From the NCBI RefSeq assembly GCF_000282115.1, contig NZ_AKJY01000118.1, positions 17,737 to 81,736 on the forward strand: a stretch of 64,000 bases of DNA. Direction: 5' to 3'. A program made the translations under genes and the position numbers. Positions 61,002 to 64,000 of this stretch are shown one piece after another. The stretch comes from Chryseobacterium populi. Lineage in GTDB: Bacteria > Bacteroidota > Bacteroidia > Flavobacteriales > Weeksellaceae. Every line of letters starts with the position of its first letter. Within the stretch, counting starts at the first letter, position 1. A model generated the notes under the pieces. The model searched no databases, was not told where the DNA came from, and worked only from the letters and a program-made list of their open reading frames with translations.

Positions 61002-61078
61002 ACCTGCTTTTACCGGCACAGTACAGATGAAGGCAAAGCGCCTTTTACATTTATAATTCAAAGTAAATAATAAAAAAG

Positions 61079-61378
61079 ATGAACAACATTTATGTAACCA
61101 TGGCCGTATTGAAAGCCAAAGAAGGAAAACGGGAAAAATTACTCGAAGAACTTTTAAAACTCATAGATCCTACCCGCAGTGAAGACGGCTGCCTGGAATA
61201 TATACTCTTCGAAAATAAAACTGAAAACAATACTTTTTATATGCGGGAAGCCTTTAAAGATCTTAATGCTTTTAAAATGCACGGTGCCACAACGCATTTT
61301 AAAAATTTTGCAGTCCAGATAGATGAACTGATGAGCGAACCTATTCAGCTGATAGAACTGGCACAGGTTTCCCATTAA
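61079..61378 (+). CDS. ABM-domain (putative quinol monooxygenase) protein
   Basis: A 99-residue ferredoxin-like-fold protein of the antibiotic biosynthesis monooxygenase/YgiN type. Landmarks are MAVLKAKEGKREKLLEELLK, TRSEDGCLEYILFEN, FYMREAFKDLNAFKMH, then HGATTHFKNFAVQID. Members oxidise quinols or simply form heme/ligand-binding dimers. It lies downstream of the royal-jelly-like gene and may be co-transcribed. Confidence 0.85.
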   Translation: MNNIYVTMAVLKAKEGKREKLLEELLKLIDPTRSEDGCLEYILFENKTENNTFYMREAFKDLNAFKMHGATTHFKNFAVQIDELMSEPIQLIELAQVSH

Positions 61379-61534
61379 ACGCATAACATTAAGTATGGGC
61401 GACGGGAAGCAACAGAATTTAAAAAATATGATCCAATATCTCCTCTATTGAATTTGAAGCCTAGACCCAAAAGCAGAATATGGAAATATTTTAACCTGAG
61501 TTGGGGTAAAAACAGAAATCAAATTATAAAAAAA

Positions 61535-61566
61535 GTAATAATTCGGTTAAATATCCGAATTATTAC
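61535..61566. repeat. 12-bp perfect inverted repeat before the IS982 stub
   Basis: GTAATAATTCGG (61535-61546) and CCGAATTATTAC (61555-61566) with an 8-base loop, ending two bases before the ATG of the transposase remnant. It could be a transposon-internal regulatory hairpin or part of the element's end. Confidence 0.8.
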
Positions 61567-61568
61567 TT

Positions 61569-61721
61569 ATGATTCTGAAAGACCAAATTGTAAATATTTT
61601 GTACAAATTGATGATTTCTGTAAAGAGTTTGATTCTCAGATGAAGCAGAGAGCACCTTGTGACAACAAAAAAAGAAGGAACAGAGCATCTCTAATGTCAG
61701 ATTCTGAAATCATAAATATTT
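61569..61721 (+). pseudogene. IS982-family transposase N-terminal remnant
   Basis: From ATG 61569 the reading MILKDQIVNI is followed, after a one-base loss in the T run at about 61597-61600, by VQIDDFCKEFDSQMKQ and KKRRNRASLMSDSEIINIF in the next frame. This is the start of IS982-type transposases (IDDFCKEF and the KRxRxxxLSxSEI block). The homology ends abruptly at the stop side of the MFS gene (61722), so the element is both frameshifted and truncated. A computed 97-residue frame from 61448 covers this region but is a chance fusion. Confidence 0.7.
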
Positions 61722-63200
61722 TTATTCCTTCAGGGCTTTGACTTTCAGGAAGCGGATCAATATCAATCCTGCCGCAAAAAATAAAGTCATTGAAAGTGCT
61801 GCAATACGCATATTATTAAAATGTTCGATAAGCGTAGCAAAAATGAATGTTCCTATGATAATAGCTATTTTCTCCAATACATCGTAGAAGCTGAAGAATG
61901 TTGTATTTTCCATAGAATCTTCCGGTAAGAGCTTTGAATAGGTAGATCTCGACATCGCCTGAAGACCACCCATCACTAACCCCACTACTGCGGCAACACC
62001 ATAGAACTGGTATTCTACAGTAGGGTTTTCTTTGTTCAGGAAATACGCCCACAGACAAGCTATAATCCATAATACAATGGCAATGGAAATCACGTTTTTG
62101 TTTCCTATTTTTCTGGATAATCTTGAGAATATAACAGCCCCGATAATCGCTTCAATCTGAATGACCAAAAGCGTGGCAATCAATTTATCCTGGGCAAGGT
62201 TGATCTCACTTTTCCCGAATAAAGTTGCCATCAGAAAAATGGTTTGCATTCCCACACTGTAAAAGAAGAAACTGGAAAGGAAAAATTTAAGGTTTTTGTC
62301 TTTAAACAGCTCATTTCCTACTTTAAATAATTCATGGAAGCTTTCTTTAGCAATATCTTTATAAAAGCTCATATTGTCTTTAAAGACCTCAAAGAAGCCC
62401 CCCTGTTCTTCATGCTTTTTAAATATGTTCTTATAGTTTAATAAAACAAGGTCTTTAGGAAGCTTATCTTTAACATTCCCAAATTGTGGCAAATGCTTGA
62501 AGGTATATTGTGAGAAGCCAAACCACCATGCACCTGTCAACAAGAAGCTGATTCTTGTGAACAATAATTGCTGGGCAGCTCCTTTTGCAAATACCTGAAT
62601 CAATACCAAACAGATCACCACTAAAACCACTGAGCCTATATATCCGTAAACATATCCTTTTGCTGAAAGGGCATCCTGCTTATCCCGGGTAGCAATATCC
62701 GGTAAAAATGAATTATAAAATACCAAACTCCCCCAGAATCCCACACTGGCCGTAATACTGAAGAGCAGTCCCAGAAAGACGTTATGCATCCCGGTGAACA
62801 TCGCCAACCCCATACAAGAGGTGGCTCCCAGATAGCAGAAAAACTGCAGGAATGATTTTTTATTTCCGATGGTATCTGCCAATGAAGACAAAAACGGGGA
62901 CAATAAAACGACGATAAAGAATGATATCGTCAGTGAATATCCATATACTGCATCCGGCTGGTATTCTTTTCCGAAGATTTTGATTAAATGTCTTACGGGA
63001 ACATCAATCCACTGTTTTGTTTCTGCCACATATTCCTTCTTCTCATAAGCTGTGGTAAGAATAGAATAATAAATAGGGAAAATAGTAGAAGTAATAACCA
63101 AAGAATACACAGAATTGGCCCAGTCATAAACCGCCCAAGCTTTCATTATCTTCGGATTATTCTTAATATTTTGTGATTGTTGATTCTCTGTTTCAGACAT
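61722..63200 (-). CDS. MFS transporter, Atg22/UMF1 type
   Basis: A 492-residue permease with twelve hydrophobic segments. The N-terminus IMKAWAVYDWANSVYSLVIT (18-37) is the signature of the Atg22-like 'unknown major facilitator 1' group; the first loop has an inserted domain (about 55-75), then LSPFLSSLADTIGNKKSFLQ; the C-terminal part includes VMGGLQAMSRSTYSKLLPED and the closing helices. Yeast Atg22 exports amino acids from vacuoles; bacterial substrates are unknown. The stop codon lies next to the IS982 stub, so the 3' end may be its insertion point. Start ATG at 63200. Confidence 0.9.
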   Translation of the reverse strand: MSETENQQSQNIKNNPKIMKAWAVYDWANSVYSLVITSTIFPIYYSILTTAYEKKEYVAETKQWIDVPVRHLIKIFGKEYQPDAVYGYSLTISFFIVVLLSPFLSSLADTIGNKKSFLQFFCYLGATSCMGLAMFTGMHNVFLGLLFSITASVGFWGSLVFYNSFLPDIATRDKQDALSAKGYVYGYIGSVVLVVICLVLIQVFAKGAAQQLLFTRISFLLTGAWWFGFSQYTFKHLPQFGNVKDKLPKDLVLLNYKNIFKKHEEQGGFFEVFKDNMSFYKDIAKESFHELFKVGNELFKDKNLKFFLSSFFFYSVGMQTIFLMATLFGKSEINLAQDKLIATLLVIQIEAIIGAVIFSRLSRKIGNKNVISIAIVLWIIACLWAYFLNKENPTVEYQFYGVAAVVGLVMGGLQAMSRSTYSKLLPEDSMENTTFFSFYDVLEKIAIIIGTFIFATLIEHFNNMRIAALSMTLFFAAGLILIRFLKVKALKE

Positions 63201-63228
63201 TTCAAATATATTAGATGCACAAAAATAG

Positions 63229-63259
63229 AAAAACCGCGGAATATTCCGCGGTTTTTTTT
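63229..63259 (-). terminator. Rho-independent terminator
   Basis: AAACCGCGGA (63231-63240) pairs perfectly with TCCGCGGTTT (63245-63254), with T runs on both sides. It closes the minus-strand small gene at 63286. Confidence 0.9.
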
Positions 63260-63285
63260 ATTAATTAAAATATTGAAAGAAAAGT

Positions 63286-63573
63286 CTAATAGTGAAAAAC
63301 TAATTTAGATAATTCTATATAGGCACGTTCATGCTTTTTTAAATTTTGATTTTCTTTTATAATCTTCATAATACTAAGTATTTGTTTTTCAAAACCACTT
63401 GCATCAATTTGATTATTAAGATTGGGAAACTCTTCAAAAAAATTAGGATATATTTCCTTCAATTCTTTGATTTTCTCTTCCAAACTTTTCTCTTTAATAA
63501 GATATTTTTTGATTGCTGGAAATGTAACAATAGCTAAAATAAAAATGATCCCCGCTATTTCTGATATGCTCAT
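63286..63573 (-). CDS. Small membrane-anchored protein of unknown function
   Basis: A 95-residue protein with one N-terminal membrane helix (ISEIAGIIFILAIVTFPAI, about 3-21) and a cytoplasmic helical part rich in Lys and Glu (KEKSLEEKIKELKEIYPNFF, then LNNQIDASGFEKQILSIMK). No family recognised. It is followed by a strong terminator. Confidence 0.6.
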   Translation of the reverse strand: MSISEIAGIIFILAIVTFPAIKKYLIKEKSLEEKIKELKEIYPNFFEEFPNLNNQIDASGFEKQILSIMKIIKENQNLKKHERAYIELSKLVFHY

Positions 63574-63604
63574 AATTGAAATAATTATTAAAGTTATTGT
63601 TTAG

Positions 63605-63802
63605 TTAATAAGTTCTACCATCGGTATAGGTTCCTTTCCAAATTCCAACAAATTTATTTAATCTGTTACTGGTATCCTTTAAGTATACATAATCTGGACA
63701 ATCTGGACCGTTTTCACATTGTGATAGCTGATCTAAAGAAATTGTTTGTGCCTTACAGGAAATTATTATTGTAAAAAATAATAATATATAAATTATTTTC
63801 AT
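63605..63802 (-). CDS. Short lipoprotein, probably truncated (DUF6705-like N-terminus)
   Basis: A 65-residue lipoprotein: signal MKIIYILLFFTIIISC with the lipid cysteine at 16, then KAQTISLDQLSQCENGPDCP and VYLKDTSNRLNKFVGIWKGT before an abrupt end at GRTY. The cysteine followed by KAQT and the LKDxxNxLxxFVGxWKGT motif resemble the N-terminus of DUF6705-type lipoproteins of flavobacteria, which continue for another 80-150 residues as a beta-barrel. The stop therefore likely truncates it. The assignment is from memory of the motif. Confidence 0.5.
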   Translation of the reverse strand: MKIIYILLFFTIIISCKAQTISLDQLSQCENGPDCPDYVYLKDTSNRLNKFVGIWKGTYTDGRTY

Positions 63803-63809
63803 TTTTATT

Positions 63810-63917
63810 TATCCGACCAATCTGTGCTGTTATATCCATTAACACCTACAAATTTTATTTTTTCGATTTTCATATTAGAAAAAAACTGTACAAAAGTAGA
63901 GTTCCATTTGAAGACTT
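63810..63917 (-). pseudogene. C-terminal gene fragment ending GVNGYNSTDWSDK
   Basis: On the minus strand a 35-codon frame bounded by a stop upstream reads VFKWNSTFVQFFSNMKIEKI then KFVGVNGYNSTDWSDK and a TAA at 63810-63812. It includes an ATG that would give only 22 residues (MKIEKIKFVGVNGYNSTDWS on). It looks like the end of a longer protein whose front has been lost; I do not recognise the family. A TACTTTTG element (complement of 63893-63900) could be coincidence. Confidence 0.3.
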
Positions 63918-63950
63918 ACCCTTTTCAATAACACTTTAGAACGGTAAAAT

Positions 63951-63988
63951 AAAAGAGGCTGTCTCAAAAGTGAGACAGTCTTTTTTTT
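63951..63988. terminator. Strong hairpin at the right edge
   Basis: CTGTCTCA (63959-63966) pairs with TGAGACAG (63971-63978), extended by AAAAGA with TCTTTT, then eight T on the plus strand. This type of GAGGCTGTCTCA hairpin is common next to flavobacterial insertion sequences; the element or gene it serves may lie on either side of the window edge. Confidence 0.75.
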
Positions 63989-64000
63989 ATGCTCAAAAAG

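Noticed and set aside
61448..61741. A 97-residue plus-strand protein
   Set aside because: Its first 40 residues have no family features and come from non-coding sequence; the rest is a frameshifted IS982 transposase stub, and its end overlaps the MFS stop.

Overview
The window looks like ordinary chromosome from a flavobacterium of the Chryseobacterium type. The evidence is the low GC content, Bacteroidetes promoters (-7 element TAnnTTTG), proteins with type IX secretion C-terminal sorting domains, pieces of a type VI secretion system of the Bacteroidetes subtype (T6SSiii), a split ATP synthase locus holding only atpD-atpC, menaquinone and mevalonate-pathway genes, a cysteate/sulfonolipid gene pair, and a 44-residue double-glycine leader peptide of the kind seen in Chryseobacterium. 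The genus is an inference; the phylum is well supported. No rRNA, tRNA or CRISPR array is visible. The one structured RNA gene is a short signal recognition particle RNA near 30.5 kb.

Layout. 0.2-9.2 kb, minus strand: TonB-dependent receptor, kdsA, a DUF1697 protein and two large membrane proteins resembling GT-C glycosyltransferases. 9.4-15 kb, plus strand: a PLP-dependent cysteate synthase-like enzyme, an alpha-oxoamine synthase family acyltransferase (together the likely start of capnine/sulfonolipid synthesis), an EamA transporter and a B12-type radical SAM protein. 15.3-19.1 kb, minus: an exported protein, atpC, atpD and a T9SS cargo protein. 19.2-27.1 kb: ribF, small enzymes, a glutathione peroxidase lipoprotein, kdsB, a four-helix-bundle protein boxed by inverted repeats, an aminotransferase and a phosphohexomutase. 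27.3-34 kb, minus: an envelope operon (DUF4199, GT2, DUF3667, GIN lipoprotein), the SRP RNA (plus strand), and a run with menB and menA. 34.3-45.5 kb: a frameshifted exported nucleoside deoxyribosyltransferase-like gene, a TPR protein, gyrA, several small lipoproteins, the GG-leader peptide and uvrA. 45.7-49 kb, minus: TssE, TssF and a DUF3829 lipoprotein, one end of a T6SSiii locus. 49.2-57.1 kb: amino acid permease, DUF4920 protein, M14 carboxypeptidase, an HTH regulator behind an 846-bp AT-rich region with operator-like repeats, proline dehydrogenase, a UbiA prenyltransferase and a mevalonate kinase-like enzyme. 57.3-64 kb: a T9SS metalloprotease, a possibly acquired islet (major royal jelly-like protein plus ABM monooxygenase, ended by an IS982 transposase stub), an MFS transporter and gene fragments.

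The most unusual pattern is a family of short intergenic repeats (heptamer TTATGAG/CTCATAA and GGAAG/CTTCC types). They occur as inverted pairs: one pair tightly encloses the intact four-helix-bundle gene, a more degenerate pair encloses a decayed relative of it, and one pair encloses no gene. This suggests a small mobile or formerly mobile unit. Second is the unlisted GG-leader peptide gene at 41.2 kb. Identifications rest on reading motifs and family resemblance by eye; no database search was possible.
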